This document shows, in pieces, positions 25,753 to 34,857 of a DNA stretch of 64,000 nucleotides. A program made the translations under genes and the position numbers. Position 1 is the stretch's first letter; every line of letters starts with the position of its first letter. The notes below the pieces were generated by a model. The model was not told the DNA's origin. It did not search any database and worked only from the letters and a program-made list of their open reading frames with translations. The stretch spans positions 17,731-81,730 of the forward strand of contig JBEDUR010000142.1 of the NCBI GenBank assembly GCA_040414865.1, read 5' to 3'. Source of the DNA: Palsa-461 sp040414865. GTDB lineage: Bacteria > Actinomycetota > Acidimicrobiia > Acidimicrobiales > RAAP-2.

Positions 25753-26595
25753 GTGGAGGTGACCTTCTTCGGCACTCGGGGTTCGTGCCCCTGTTCGGGC
25801 CCGAGTTACGAGCGCTACGGCGGGAACACACCAAGCGTCCTGGTCAGCACCGGCGACCAGCTCATCGTCCTGGACCTCGGTACCGGGCTCCGTGCCCTGG
25901 GAGCCCACGTCTCCTCCGACCTGCCGGCTGGCGGGCCTCCTGTCCAGGCCACCGCCCTCCTCACCCACCTGCACTTCGACCACATCATCGGGCTGCCGTT
26001 CTTCGGGCCGCTCCGTCACCATGACTCGGTGTTCGATGTCTACGGCCCTCGCCAGCCGAAGGGCACCATGGACTGGGCGCTCCGGGAGATGTTGCGGCCG
26101 CCATTCTTCCCGGTTCAGCTCGACACCTTCCTCGCCGAGCTCGCCTTCCACGACCTGAACGACGGTGACCGATTCGCCATCGGTGACGCCAAGGTTCAGG
26201 CCCGCGCCATCCGGCACCCGGGGGCCACTCTCGGTTACCGGATCGACGCCGACGGCCGCTCCGTGGCGTATATCCCGGACCACCAGCAGCCCTGCTCGGG
26301 TGAGCTGGACGAGGACGGGGCCCTCGAGTTGTGCGAAGGCGTCGATCTGTTGGTGCACGACGCGCAGTACAACGACGTCGAGATCACACACAAGCCCACA
26401 TGGGGGCACTCGACCGTCGACTACGCCGTCGAGATGGCCAACCAGGCCGGTGTGGGCCACCTCGTCCTGTTCCACCACGATCCGTCACATGACGACGCCA
26501 TGCTGGACCGGATGCTCGACCGCGCGGTCGAGCTGGCCCAGCCGACCGGGCTGACCGTGAGCTCGGCTCGTGAGGGCGTGACCGTCGTCCTCTGA
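25753..26595 (+). CDS. Metallo-beta-lactamase-fold hydrolase
   Basis: A 280-residue protein starting at GTG 25753, with GTG 25759 also possible. It opens VEVTFFGTRGSCPCSG, has the metal motif LLTHLHFDHIIG, a second metal region RHPGATLGYRI, an Asp-containing VAYIPDHQQPC and a His in LVLFHHDPSHDD. The pattern is like the PhnP/cAMP-phosphodiesterase-like branch that hydrolyses phosphodiesters, so that activity is likely but unproven. Upstream bases in the same frame overlap the ligase gene and are not coding. The epimerase gene follows after 42 bases. Confidence 0.82.
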   Translation: MEVTFFGTRGSCPCSGPSYERYGGNTPSVLVSTGDQLIVLDLGTGLRALGAHVSSDLPAGGPPVQATALLTHLHFDHIIGLPFFGPLRHHDSVFDVYGPRQPKGTMDWALREMLRPPFFPVQLDTFLAELAFHDLNDGDRFAIGDAKVQARAIRHPGATLGYRIDADGRSVAYIPDHQQPCSGELDEDGALELCEGVDLLVHDAQYNDVEITHKPTWGHSTVDYAVEMANQAGVGHLVLFHHDPSHDDAMLDRMLDRAVELAQPTGLTVSSAREGVTVVL

Positions 26596-26637
26596 CTCCT
26601 CGTCGGGCGCTGCCTGGCGCGATACCCTCCTCCGCCG

Positions 26638-27174
26638 GTGCCCAAGGTCGTCAGGTCGTCCGAGATCGACGGCGTTGTGATCGTTGAGCTGGACGTCCAT
26701 ACCGACGGCCGGGGAAGCTTCGTCGAGCCGTGGCGACGTGAGTGGTTCCCGGGCCGGCCGGACATGGTTCAGGCCAACCATTCCGAGAAACTGGCCGGGT
26801 CGCTCGTCGGTCTCCACTACCACCTGACACAAGCCGACTACTGGTACGTCGTCTCCGGGTTGGCAAAGGTTGTGCTCCACGACCTGCGGGCGGGCAGCGG
26901 GACACGCGACACGACCATGACCTTCGAGCTCGCCGAGACCGAACGCCGTGGTGTCTACATCCCTCCTGGGGTCGCGCACGGGTTTGCCACCCGGACGCCG
27001 TTCACGCTGTGGTACATGGTCGACCACTACTACGACCCGAAGGAAGAGCTCGGGGTGGCCTGGGACGACCCCGACCTGGCCATCGACTGGGCGGTCACCG
27101 ATCCCGTGCTCTCGGCGCGTGACCAGCACAACCCCCGCTTGAGCGAGATCCCCCCCGACCGGCTGCCCCGCTAG
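26638..27174 (+). CDS. dTDP-4-dehydrorhamnose 3,5-epimerase family protein (RmlC-like)
   Basis: A 178-residue cupin. FVEPWRREWFPGRPDMVQAN, GLHYHLTQADYWYVVSG with the catalytic His, LHDLRAGSGTR, GVYIPPGVAHGFATRTPFTL and a C-terminal Tyr-rich YMVDHYYDP fit RmlC. RmlC epimerises C3 and C5 of dTDP-4-keto-sugars on the way to L-rhamnose. No other rml genes are nearby, so it may act on a different keto-sugar or serve a scattered pathway. Start GTG 26638. Confidence 0.82.
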   Translation: MPKVVRSSEIDGVVIVELDVHTDGRGSFVEPWRREWFPGRPDMVQANHSEKLAGSLVGLHYHLTQADYWYVVSGLAKVVLHDLRAGSGTRDTTMTFELAETERRGVYIPPGVAHGFATRTPFTLWYMVDHYYDPKEELGVAWDDPDLAIDWAVTDPVLSARDQHNPRLSEIPPDRLPR

Positions 27175-27243
27175 AGCCGCTTCCCATCCTGCTCGGCGAG
27201 TCCGGGAGCCTATTCCAGAGTCCGCCGCGGTGTTTCCTGTTGA

Positions 27244-28149
27244 ATGGGGGGGATGCTGTTCATCGCGGTTCTGATTGGGGCGGCCATCCTCGCCGGGCTT
27301 GCCATTTGGGCGTTCCGCCGGCGCGGCTCGGACGATTTGCACTCGGTGGCGGGATACCAGCACGGGCTGGAACGCCTGGAGGAGCTCCGACGGCGCCAGC
27401 TCGGCTCCGCTCCGTCGGCCGGCGCCCCTGGCCAGGGCAATCGGATCGCCACCAGGCACCGTGGGTTCGGGGGCCGGAGCTGGTTCCAAACCCACTCCGA
27501 ACGCCGGCGCCCGTCCGGTTACTCGCGGCCCCGTCGCGATACCACCATCGCCCGGATGAGCGAACGGCCGCGCCGGCTCGGGGTACCGATCGCCGCGGCG
27601 GTGGCCGTCATCATCTTGGTGACGGGGCTGGCCATCGCCGGGGCCCGCTCGGGCTCCCCGCACACGACGCCGCCGACCACCGGCGTCAGCGGGCGACACG
27701 CCAGCGCCACAACCACCTCCACCTCCACAACCACCTCCACGAGCACGACCACGACGACCACCGTCCCCAAGCCGACGGCCTTCACCGCCGCCTCCACGAA
27801 CGGCGCCTATGCCACCTACCAGCTGCCGTACACCTCGTACACGATCGTCTTCACCGCGACGAGCGGCGACTGTTACGTCGGGGTCACCAACGCACAGGGC
27901 CAAAGTCCCCTCGCCTCGGTATTGCACGCCGGACAGAGCGAACAGGTCACCGTGAACGGCAACAGCCAGGTCGACCTCGGGGCACCCAGTAATGTGCAAG
28001 TGGTCATCGATGGCACACCGGTCACCCTCCCCTCGCCGCTCGTGACCCCGCTCAACCTGGTCCTGAAAGCCGGCACGCCCTCCTCGACCACCACCACCAC
28101 CACCTCGACCGTCCCCTCGTCGACCACCACCACCACCTCGACTCCGTGA
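27244..28149 (+). CDS. Membrane protein with Thr/Ser-rich linkers and RodZ-C-like (DUF4115-like) domain
   Basis: A 301-residue protein with two hydrophobic segments: one at the N-terminus (MLFIAVLIGAAILAGLAIW) and one near 118-135 (IAAAVAVIILVTGLAIAG). A long run of Thr and Ser codons follows (27715-27770), then a beta-rich domain of about 100 residues and a second Thr-rich tail (28080-28146). The beta domain ends with a GNxxxVxVxxxGxxVxL-like pattern (NVQVVIDGTPVTLP), which resembles the RodZ C-terminal domain by eye. It is probably envelope-exposed. Function unknown. Confidence 0.65.
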   Translation: MGGMLFIAVLIGAAILAGLAIWAFRRRGSDDLHSVAGYQHGLERLEELRRRQLGSAPSAGAPGQGNRIATRHRGFGGRSWFQTHSERRRPSGYSRPRRDTTIARMSERPRRLGVPIAAAVAVIILVTGLAIAGARSGSPHTTPPTTGVSGRHASATTTSTSTTTSTSTTTTTTVPKPTAFTAASTNGAYATYQLPYTSYTIVFTATSGDCYVGVTNAQGQSPLASVLHAGQSEQVTVNGNSQVDLGAPSNVQVVIDGTPVTLPSPLVTPLNLVLKAGTPSSTTTTTTSTVPSSTTTTTSTP

Positions 28150-28382
28150 GGCCGGGGATCGGGCCCCACGTTGCAGGGGAGTGGACGAGCAAACCGGGTC
28201 GTGATTGTCCGGCCAGCCGGCCGTTCGGAACCCCCTGCGAGCGGCCGTCGGCCGGGTCGTGCGCTGGGTGTCGTGCCTGCTGGCAAGGGCGTTCCGGTGC
28301 TGACCTGAAGTTGTTACTATCGGAATAGGGGAAATACCGGGCCGAACGGCACCGGCCGCCCCCGGAGGGAAGCAAGGGTCCC
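28150..28382 (+). promoter_or_regulatory. Upstream region of the suf operon
   Basis: These 233 bases separate the Thr-rich protein from sufB. A less GC-rich patch (about 28305-28335) holds TACTAT with a weak -35 candidate TTCCGG 17 bases upstream. GGAGGG (28361-28366) and AAGGG (28374-28378) precede ATG 28383. No SufR or IscR gene is nearby and no known operator is recognised. Confidence 0.3.
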
Positions 28383-29804
28383 ATGGCACTGACGGATCTC
28401 GATCTCGGTCGCTACCAGCTTGGTTGGAGCGACGAGGAGGACTACGTCTTCAAGCCCAAGAAAGGGCTGGATCACGACATCGTGCGCGAGATGTCGGCCA
28501 TTAAGAAGGAGCCCGACTGGATGCGGGACTTCCGGTTGAAGGCCCTTGGGCGTTTCGAGCGCAAGCCGCTGTTCCCGCTGTTCCGGGGCATGGGCCCCCG
28601 CATCGAGCACGACCTGGGTGACCTGGACTTCGCCAACATCTACTACTACGTGAAGCCCACCGAGGCCCAGGTGAAGGACTGGAACGACCTGCCGGACTCG
28701 ATCAAGCGCACGTACGAGCGGCTGGGGATCCCCGAGGCCGAGCGCAAGTACCTGGCCGGGGTCACCGCCCAGTACGAGAGCGAGGTGGTCTTCCACCGGA
28801 ACCGGGCCGACCTCGAGAGTCAGGGCGTCCTGTTCTGCGACATGGACACCGCCGTCCGGGAGTATCCCGACATCGTCCGCCGGTGGTTCGGCACGGTCAT
28901 CCCGCCGAACGACAACAAGTTCGCTGCCCTCAACTCGGCGGTCTGGTCGGGGGGTTCGTTCATCTACGTCCCGCCGGGCGTCAAGGTCGACATGCCGCTA
29001 CAGGCCTACTTCCGGATCAACGCCGAGAACATGGGCCAGTTCGAGCGCACGCTGATCATCGCCGACGAGGGTTCCCAGGTTCACTACATCGAGGGCTGCT
29101 CGGCTCCGGTCTATTCGACTGACTCACTGCACTCGGCGGTGGTGGAGCTGGTCGCCCTCCCGGGGAGCCGAATCACCTACACGACCATTCAGAATTGGTC
29201 GAGCAACGTCTACAACCTGGTCACCAAGCGGGCCCGAGCCGAGGCCGAGGCCCGCGTCGAGTGGGTGGACGGCAACATCGGCTCTCGCCTCACGATGAAG
29301 TACCCGTCGGTGTATCTCATGGGGCCCAAGGCCTCGGGCGAGGTGCTCTCCGTCGCCTACGCCGGGCCGGGCCAGCACCAGGACGCCGGGGCCAAGATGA
29401 TCCACGCCGCCCCCGAGACCACCTCCACGATCGTGTCCAAGTCCATCTCCAAGGACGGCGGTGCCACCACCTACCGGGGGACCGTGCACGTCAACGAGGG
29501 CGCGACCGGGGCCAAGTCGTTCGTGCGCTGCGACGCCTTGCTGCTCGACGATGACTCGGTCTCGGAGACCAAGCCCTACATGGAGGTAGGGGAGCGCGAC
29601 GCGAGCATCGGGCACGAGGCGACGGTGGCCAAGATCGGAGAGGACCAGCTCTTCTACCTGATGAGCCGGGGGCTCTCGGAGTCCCAGGCGATGAGCATGA
29701 TTGTCAACGGCTTCATCGAGCCGGTCACCAAGACCCTGCCGATGGAGTACGCGGTCGAGTGGAGCCGGCTGATCGAGCTGCAGATGGAGGGATCGGTCGG
29801 CTGA
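28383..29804 (+). CDS. sufB: Fe-S cluster assembly scaffold SufB
   Basis: A 473-residue beta-helix scaffold protein. It carries SAVWSGGSFIYVPPGVKVDM, FERTLIIADEGSQVHYIEGC, TIQNWSSNVYNLVTKRA and the C-terminal SLETK-type region MSRGLSESQAMSMIVNGFIEP. With SufD and SufC it forms the SufBCD complex on which Fe-S clusters are built. The conserved Cys in YIEGCSAPVY and the region near FVRCDALLLDDDS are present. Start ATG 28383. It opens the plus-strand half of the suf locus. Confidence 0.95.
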   Translation: MALTDLDLGRYQLGWSDEEDYVFKPKKGLDHDIVREMSAIKKEPDWMRDFRLKALGRFERKPLFPLFRGMGPRIEHDLGDLDFANIYYYVKPTEAQVKDWNDLPDSIKRTYERLGIPEAERKYLAGVTAQYESEVVFHRNRADLESQGVLFCDMDTAVREYPDIVRRWFGTVIPPNDNKFAALNSAVWSGGSFIYVPPGVKVDMPLQAYFRINAENMGQFERTLIIADEGSQVHYIEGCSAPVYSTDSLHSAVVELVALPGSRITYTTIQNWSSNVYNLVTKRARAEAEARVEWVDGNIGSRLTMKYPSVYLMGPKASGEVLSVAYAGPGQHQDAGAKMIHAAPETTSTIVSKSISKDGGATTYRGTVHVNEGATGAKSFVRCDALLLDDDSVSETKPYMEVGERDASIGHEATVAKIGEDQLFYLMSRGLSESQAMSMIVNGFIEPVTKTLPMEYAVEWSRLIELQMEGSVG

Positions 29805-29845
29805 ACCGATGTCCGCGGCACGCTCCTCGGTGACAGGATTGTCTG

Positions 29846-30184
29846 ATGCCCATGCGCGAGGAGTGCAAGCACTTCCAGAGCAGGACATATGCCTCGGGAG
29901 AGGTGGCACGTTTCTGCGTGCTGAATCTCGCGCCCGAGGCACCGTGGCGTTGCCCGGAGAACTGCCCGCGCTACGAGCGTCGGCTGGCCGATGCCGGCTG
30001 GGACCACGGGAGCCTGATCGAGCCGCCCATCGAAGAGGAGCCTCCGGTCCCGGCCGAGGAGATGACCGGGGTGCTCGAGCAGGCCGAGACCATCGTGGAC
30101 GAGATCTCCGCCGATGCGCTGGCCGAGGCCCGGGCAGCCGACGAACGCCAAGCTCGTCGCCGCTGGTTCCGACGCCGTCACTGA
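29846..30184 (+). CDS. Small four-cysteine protein inside the suf operon
   Basis: A 112-residue protein with Cys7, Cys24, Cys36 and Cys40 (C-x16-C-x11-C-x3-C) plus His9, all in the first 45 residues. The PWRCPENCPRY piece looks like a metal or Fe-S ligand loop. The rest is acidic and helical, ending in an Arg-rich tail (RRRWFRRRH). Start ATG 29846 with AGGA about eight bases upstream. It sits 41 bases after sufB and 48 before sufD, so it is certainly in the suf transcript. I do not recognise a named domain. A Zn or Fe-S binding accessory factor is the natural guess. Confidence 0.75.
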   Translation: MPMREECKHFQSRTYASGEVARFCVLNLAPEAPWRCPENCPRYERRLADAGWDHGSLIEPPIEEEPPVPAEEMTGVLEQAETIVDEISADALAEARAADERQARRRWFRRRH

Positions 30185-30232
30185 GAGCCCGAACACAGAT
30201 CCCGCCGCCGCGGTGGGCCACCGGGGCGAGCG

Positions 30233-31531
30233 TTGCGACACTTCGGTCCTGACCAGACGGCCGCTCTGGGCGGTCCGAGCTGGCTCGAGCAGCGTCGTCG
30301 GGTCGCGCTGGAGCGCTTGGGCGAGCTGTCCCCGCCGACCGCCGACGGCGCCGAAGTGTGGCGCTACTCGCCGATCGACCAGCTCGACCTCGACGCCTAT
30401 CGTCCCGCGGCCCCACTGCCGGAGCCGGTGGCAGAGCTGAGCGGGTTGGCGAAGGAGCTGAACCACGGGCCACGGATCGTGGTCGGCAACGGGACGGTCC
30501 GCGCCATTGAACGTGCCGGCCTGCCCGGGTCGGTGGGATTCGGCCCGGCCAGCGCGCTGGCTTCCTCTCCGGAGCCCCTGGGCACTCTGGCCGGGAGCAA
30601 CGACTTCTTCGTTGCCCTGAACGACTCGTTCTTCCCCGATGCGGTCGTCCTCGATGTCCCGCCGGGGGCGGTGCTCGACGCGGCGGTCGTGATCGTTCAC
30701 TGGGTCGGTCCTGGAGCCCCCGACGGCCCAGGACCGGCGGTGTTCCCCCGGACCCTCGTGCATGTGGGGGAGGACGCCGAGGCGAAGGTGGTCGAGCTGT
30801 TCGCCGGTGGCGCCGGGCCCGGCCGTTCGCTGGTGGTCCCGGTCGGCGAGCTCGTGGTCGAGGACCGGGGGCGACTCTCCTACGTGATGATCCAGGACCT
30901 CGGGCCGTCCAGCTGGCAGCTGGCCCGGCTCAGTGCCGCAGTGGGCCGGGACGCGACCCTGCGGAGTTTCACCGCCGGCCTGGGCGGCGCTTACGACCGG
31001 TGCCGCCTCGACGCTTCGGCCTTGGGCGAGGGCGGCTCGACCGAGCTGACCAGCGTGTACCTGGGCTCGGGCGACCAGGTCCACGACGTCCGGACGATGC
31101 AGGACCATGCCGCCCCGAGAACCACGAGCGACCTTTTGTGCAAGGGGGCGGTGGCCGAGCGCTCCAACTCCATCTACTCGGGGCTGATCCGGGTGCGCAA
31201 CGGTGCGGTGCGATCGGACGCGATGCAGACCAACCACAACCTGGTTCTCGACGAGAGCGCGCACGCCTACTCACTCCCCATCCTCGACATCGAGGAGAAC
31301 GACGTGCGGTGCAGCCACGCCTCGAGCGTCGGTCCGGTGAGCGAGGACCAGCGTTACTACCTCGAGTCCCGTGGCCTCTCCCCAGAGGTGGCCGAGCGCC
31401 TCATCGTCCTCGGTTTCTTCGACGACATCGTCGAGCGGGCGCCCGTCAGCAGGGCCCGAACGGTCCTGCGCTCGCGCATCGGCCGGCGGCTGGGAGCCCT
31501 GCTCGAGCGGACGGACGAGGCCGATGAGTGA
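30233..31531 (+). CDS. sufD: Fe-S cluster assembly protein SufD
   Basis: A 432-residue beta-helix partner of SufB. The C-terminal core carries YLGSGDQVHDVRTMQDHAAP, DLLCKGAVAERSNSIYSGL, NGAVRSDAMQTNHNLVLDES and YYLESRGLSPEVAERLIVLGF, typical of SufD, including the conserved His in MQDHAAPRT. The N-terminal third is more divergent. Start TTG 30233. Its last codons overlap the Rieske gene by eight bases. Confidence 0.92.
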   Translation: MRHFGPDQTAALGGPSWLEQRRRVALERLGELSPPTADGAEVWRYSPIDQLDLDAYRPAAPLPEPVAELSGLAKELNHGPRIVVGNGTVRAIERAGLPGSVGFGPASALASSPEPLGTLAGSNDFFVALNDSFFPDAVVLDVPPGAVLDAAVVIVHWVGPGAPDGPGPAVFPRTLVHVGEDAEAKVVELFAGGAGPGRSLVVPVGELVVEDRGRLSYVMIQDLGPSSWQLARLSAAVGRDATLRSFTAGLGGAYDRCRLDASALGEGGSTELTSVYLGSGDQVHDVRTMQDHAAPRTTSDLLCKGAVAERSNSIYSGLIRVRNGAVRSDAMQTNHNLVLDESAHAYSLPILDIEENDVRCSHASSVGPVSEDQRYYLESRGLSPEVAERLIVLGFFDDIVERAPVSRARTVLRSRIGRRLGALLERTDEADE

Positions 31532-31841
31532 GCGGGTGGTCCTGTGCAAGCGGGACGAGATCGCCTCCGGCGAAGCCCGCCGGTTCGAGGTCGGCGGGAC
31601 GCCTATCGCGCTCGTGCGCATCGACGAGGACTTCTACGCCCTCTCGGACCGTTGCAGTCACGAGGACGCCTCCCTCTCGGAAGGGGAGGTGTGGGCGGAG
31701 GAGTACGAACTCGAGTGCCCGCGCCACGGCAGCACCTTCGACCTGAGGACCGGCGAGGCTTGCTCCCTCCCGGCCACGATGCCGGTCCGGAGATACGAGG
31801 TCGAGGTGAGCGGCGACGAGGTCGCGGTGGTCTTCTCGTGA
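31524..31841 (+). CDS. Rieske-type [2Fe-2S] ferredoxin
   Basis: A 105-residue soluble Rieske protein with ligands Cys44-x-His46 and Cys65-x2-His68 (DRCSHEDASL, then ECPRHGSTFDL). It resembles the NirD/biphenyl-ferredoxin class and lacks a membrane anchor. The start ATG 31524 overlaps the end of sufD, and its stop overlaps the sufC GTG, so translation is coupled. Rieske ferredoxins occur in many actinobacterial suf operons; a role as electron donor or cluster recipient is assumed. Confidence 0.92.
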   Translation: MSERVVLCKRDEIASGEARRFEVGGTPIALVRIDEDFYALSDRCSHEDASLSEGEVWAEEYELECPRHGSTFDLRTGEACSLPATMPVRRYEVEVSGDEVAVVFS

Positions 31842-32620
31842 CCGCGGTGGCCACCGACACCCTGGAAGTCTCCGGCTTGGTTGCCGAGCTCGGCGGGATC
31901 GAGATCCTCCACGGGGTGGACCTCGAGGTCGCTCCGGGTGAAGTCCACGTCGTCATGGGTCCCAACGGGTCGGGGAAGAGCACCCTGGCCCACGCCATCA
32001 TGGGCAGGCCCGGGACCACCGTGACCGCCGGACGCGTGGCCATCGGCCGCAACGATCTCACCACCCTCCCGAGCTGGCTCCGGGCGCGGGCCGGCCTGTT
32101 CCTCGCTCTCCAACAGCCGATCGAGGTTCCCGGCGTCCGCCTCCAATCGGTGCTGGCCGAGGCGCTCGAGGCGACCGGGCGGAACGGAGCCACGGTGGCC
32201 GACACACTCGGGAGGGAGGCCGATGAGATCGGCTTCGAGCGTCGGTTCCTCGACCGTCCGCTCAATGTCGACCTCTCCGGCGGAGAGCGCAAGCGCAACG
32301 AGATCCTCCAGCTCGGGGTGGTCCGCCCGCGCTTTGCCGTGCTCGACGAAATCGACTCGGGCCTCGACGTCGACGCCTTGCGGTCGGTCGCCCGGCGGAT
32401 CGAGCGGGCGACGTCGGAGTGGGGGCTCGGGGTGGTGGCGGTCACCCACTTCCGAAGGCTCCTCGAGGAGCTGGCAGCCGATCGGGTGCACGTGATGGTT
32501 GCCGGCCGAATCGTTGCTGTCGGCGGACCCGAGCTCGCCGACGAGCTCGACGCCTCCGGCTACGGGGCCTACGGGGCAGAGGGCTCGGATGCATCGCCCA
32601 CCGCGCCCCGAGCGCGTTGA
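31838..32620 (+). CDS. sufC: Fe-S assembly ATPase SufC (first copy)
   Basis: A 260-residue ABC ATPase starting at GTG 31838. Walker A is GPNGSGKST (41-49), signature LSGGERKRNEI, Walker B FAVLDEIDSGLD and the switch His in VVAVTHFRR. The SGGERKRNE form is the SufC hallmark. It closes the sufB-x-sufD-Rieske-sufC operon and should power SufBCD. A second SufC is encoded at 36099-36869 on the other strand. Confidence 0.93.
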   Translation: MTAVATDTLEVSGLVAELGGIEILHGVDLEVAPGEVHVVMGPNGSGKSTLAHAIMGRPGTTVTAGRVAIGRNDLTTLPSWLRARAGLFLALQQPIEVPGVRLQSVLAEALEATGRNGATVADTLGREADEIGFERRFLDRPLNVDLSGGERKRNEILQLGVVRPRFAVLDEIDSGLDVDALRSVARRIERATSEWGLGVVAVTHFRRLLEELAADRVHVMVAGRIVAVGGPELADELDASGYGAYGAEGSDASPTAPRAR

Positions 32621-32717
32621 GGCGGACCCGACCAAGCTGAGCCGAGCCGTAAGAATTCCCTAAAGACCAGGGACGTTGCGCTCGCGGGCCGGAGGGTCCC
32701 AGGGTACCGTGGGCGTT

Positions 32718-34103
32718 ATGGCCAGCGGTGAGTCGTCTGGCTCGGGTTGGTCAAGGCGCGCTCGCCGCTCGGGACCAGATGCGTTCCGTCGCCTCGAACA
32801 ATTGGGCGACGGCGACGCTTCGCGCCACGGTTCGTCCGCCAACGAGACCGGTCTCAGCGCGCTCGGCGAGAGGATCGACGGTTCCGGGCGCGGCCCGAAC
32901 GGTGCTCCCCGGAGACCCCGCCGGAGCCGGCGCCGACGGGTCCTCACGGTCCTCGGGGTGGTGGTCCTCCTCCTCGTCGCGGTCGCCGGAGGCACATTCG
33001 GCTACCTCCAGTACGAATGGTCCAAGGTCCAGAAGGTCGAGTGCACCTCGTGCACGGTCCAGGCCGCCTCGACCGCACCCTTCAATGTGCTCCTCGTCGG
33101 CTCGGACACCCGCGCCGGCAACACCGGCCAGGCCGCGCAGTCCTTCGGCACCTCCGCCCAGAACCCCGGCCAGCGCAGCGACACCATCAAGATCCTCCAT
33201 GTCGACCCGAAGGCGGGGACCGCCACGTTGCTCTCCATCCCCCGTGACACCTGGGTGGAGATGTCCGACATCCCGACCAGCACGGGTCTGAGCGGCCCCG
33301 AGAAGATCAATACCGCCTTCAACGGGTCTGGCTCGGTGGCATCGGGTGTCAACGCCCTGGCCGCCACGGTCCAGAACACCTTCGGGATCCCGATCAACCA
33401 CGCCATCGTCATCGACTTTCAGGGGCTCATCAACGCGGTGAGCTCGGTCGGTGGCATCAAGATGGACTTCCCCTACCCGGTCCGGGATTGCAGCGACGCC
33501 GGATGCTCCAACAACAACTCTGGGCTCGACATCACCCAGACGGGGTGCCAACTCATCAACGGCAACCAGACCCTGGCCCTGGCCCGGTCGAGGTTCTTCC
33601 AGTACGACGATCCGGCCCTGGGCGGGTGGACGGCCGACGGGACCGGCGACATCGGCCGGATCGAGCGGCAGAACCTGATCATCGACGCCCTCATCCAGAA
33701 AATCGAGTCGACCTACAACCCCCTCACGCTGCGCTCGTTCCTCGACTCCGCGGTGCACGACGTCACGGTGGACAACCAGATGGGGCTGGGGACCGTCTAC
33801 GACCTGGCCACCCGGTACCACGCCTTCTCACCGTCGAGACTGGCCAACTACACGCTGCCGACGTCCTCGGGGGTGAACGAGGGCGGAGACGTCCAGATCG
33901 TCTCGGAGCCGGCGGCGTCCGAGATGCTCACCCAGTTCCTCGGGACGGCCCCCCAGCATGTGGCCACCCCACCGCTCGGCGTCAACGACGACCCACTCAA
34001 CGTGAGCGCGCCCATCGCCTCGACCGCTTCGGGGCCGAGCTCGGCGGCGCCAGCGCCGCCGCCGGCGGACAGCATCCCCCCCTTCGACCCGCGGCCCTGC
34101 TGA
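32718..34103 (+). CDS. LytR-CpsA-Psr (LCP) family cell-envelope transferase
   Basis: A 461-residue protein starting at ATG 32718. A polar N-terminus with many Arg is followed by one membrane helix (VLTVLGVVVLLLVAVAGGTF) and an extracytoplasmic LCP domain: NVLLVGSDTRAG, RSDTIKILHVDPKAG, LLSIPRDTWVEM, HAIVIDFQGLINAVSSVGGI, LARSRFFQYDD and DIGRIERQN. The tail is Pro/Ala/Ser-rich. LCP proteins transfer glycopolymers (arabinogalactan, teichoic acids or capsule) to peptidoglycan. It lies between the two halves of the suf locus and seems unrelated to them. Confidence 0.9.
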   Translation: MASGESSGSGWSRRARRSGPDAFRRLEQLGDGDASRHGSSANETGLSALGERIDGSGRGPNGAPRRPRRSRRRRVLTVLGVVVLLLVAVAGGTFGYLQYEWSKVQKVECTSCTVQAASTAPFNVLLVGSDTRAGNTGQAAQSFGTSAQNPGQRSDTIKILHVDPKAGTATLLSIPRDTWVEMSDIPTSTGLSGPEKINTAFNGSGSVASGVNALAATVQNTFGIPINHAIVIDFQGLINAVSSVGGIKMDFPYPVRDCSDAGCSNNNSGLDITQTGCQLINGNQTLALARSRFFQYDDPALGGWTADGTGDIGRIERQNLIIDALIQKIESTYNPLTLRSFLDSAVHDVTVDNQMGLGTVYDLATRYHAFSPSRLANYTLPTSSGVNEGGDVQIVSEPAASEMLTQFLGTAPQHVATPPLGVNDDPLNVSAPIASTASGPSSAAPAPPPADSIPPFDPRPC

Positions 34104-34334
34104 CCGGCGCGCTGGCTCCCGAGGGATCGAGGCGGGTCAGGGCGGGCGGTAACGATCGAAAGAGGTGTCAGCTCAAGGTCGTCGACACCGGCACACCCCC
34201 AGTGCCCCGACCACCGGTCAGCGCACAGGTGTTGATGAAAGCGGGAGCCGAGTGGCCGCGGTCTTAGTGGCGGTGACCGCCGAGCGGTCGGCATGCTTCG
34301 GGTTGCAAAGGTGGGCTGAGCGGTCGACCGATCC

Positions 34335-34832
34335 TCAGGAGCCCTCGGCCGCCTCGTCGAGGCCCTGAACAAGCGCGTTCCAGCTCAAGGTGGCGCACTT
34401 GATGCGGACCGGGAACTTCACCACTCCCTGGAGGGCGGCCAGCTCGCCCAGGGAGGCCAGGTCGACCGGCTCGGGCTCCGAAGCGTCCTCGACCCCGGTG
34501 GTCCGGTCGCCGTCGGCCAGCGACGCTTCGTGGACCGACATCATGGCCTTGAAAACCTTGATGAGCTCCCGGACCTCCTCGATCGACTTGCCCTTGACCG
34601 CCGCCGACATAAGCGAGCCCGAGGACTGACTTATCGAGCAGCCCGATCCCGCGATCTTGATGTCACTCAGCCGACCGTCGGACACCTCCAGGCTGAGGAC
34701 GACCTCGTCCCCGCACAGCGGATTGAAGCCCTCGACCCGGTGGGCGGGAGGCGTCGGTAGCTCGCCCCGGTTCCGCGGGGACCGGTAGTGGTCGAGGATG
34801 ATCTCCCGGTAGAGCTCTTCGAGATCGGGCAT
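34335..34832 (-). CDS. sufU: SufU-type Fe-S scaffold / sulfurtransferase
   Basis: A 165-residue IscU-fold protein. It has Cys40 and Asp42 (NPLCGDEV), Cys65 (GSGCSISQ) and Cys146 (RIKCATLSW), the Zn/cluster ligands of SufU. The insert of about 20 residues around 104-128 is typical of SufU and differs from IscU. It accepts sulfur from SufS. The gene follows sufS by 25 bases and is convergent with the LCP gene. Confidence 0.93.
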   Translation of the reverse strand: MPDLEELYREIILDHYRSPRNRGELPTPPAHRVEGFNPLCGDEVVLSLEVSDGRLSDIKIAGSGCSISQSSGSLMSAAVKGKSIEEVRELIKVFKAMMSVHEASLADGDRTTGVEDASEPEPVDLASLGELAALQGVVKFPVRIKCATLSWNALVQGLDEAAEGS

Positions 34833-34857
34833 CAGACCTGGTGGAGAGGTTGCAGGC

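Noticed and set aside
27715..28146. CRISPR-like or repeat array
   Set aside because: The repetitive ACC/TCC triplets encode Thr/Ser linkers within a gene; there are no spaced palindromic repeats.
26485..28389. A 634-codon open frame on minus, opposite the epimerase and Thr-rich gene
   Set aside because: Composition follows the opposite-strand codons (for example Gly runs opposite Thr runs); no domain.
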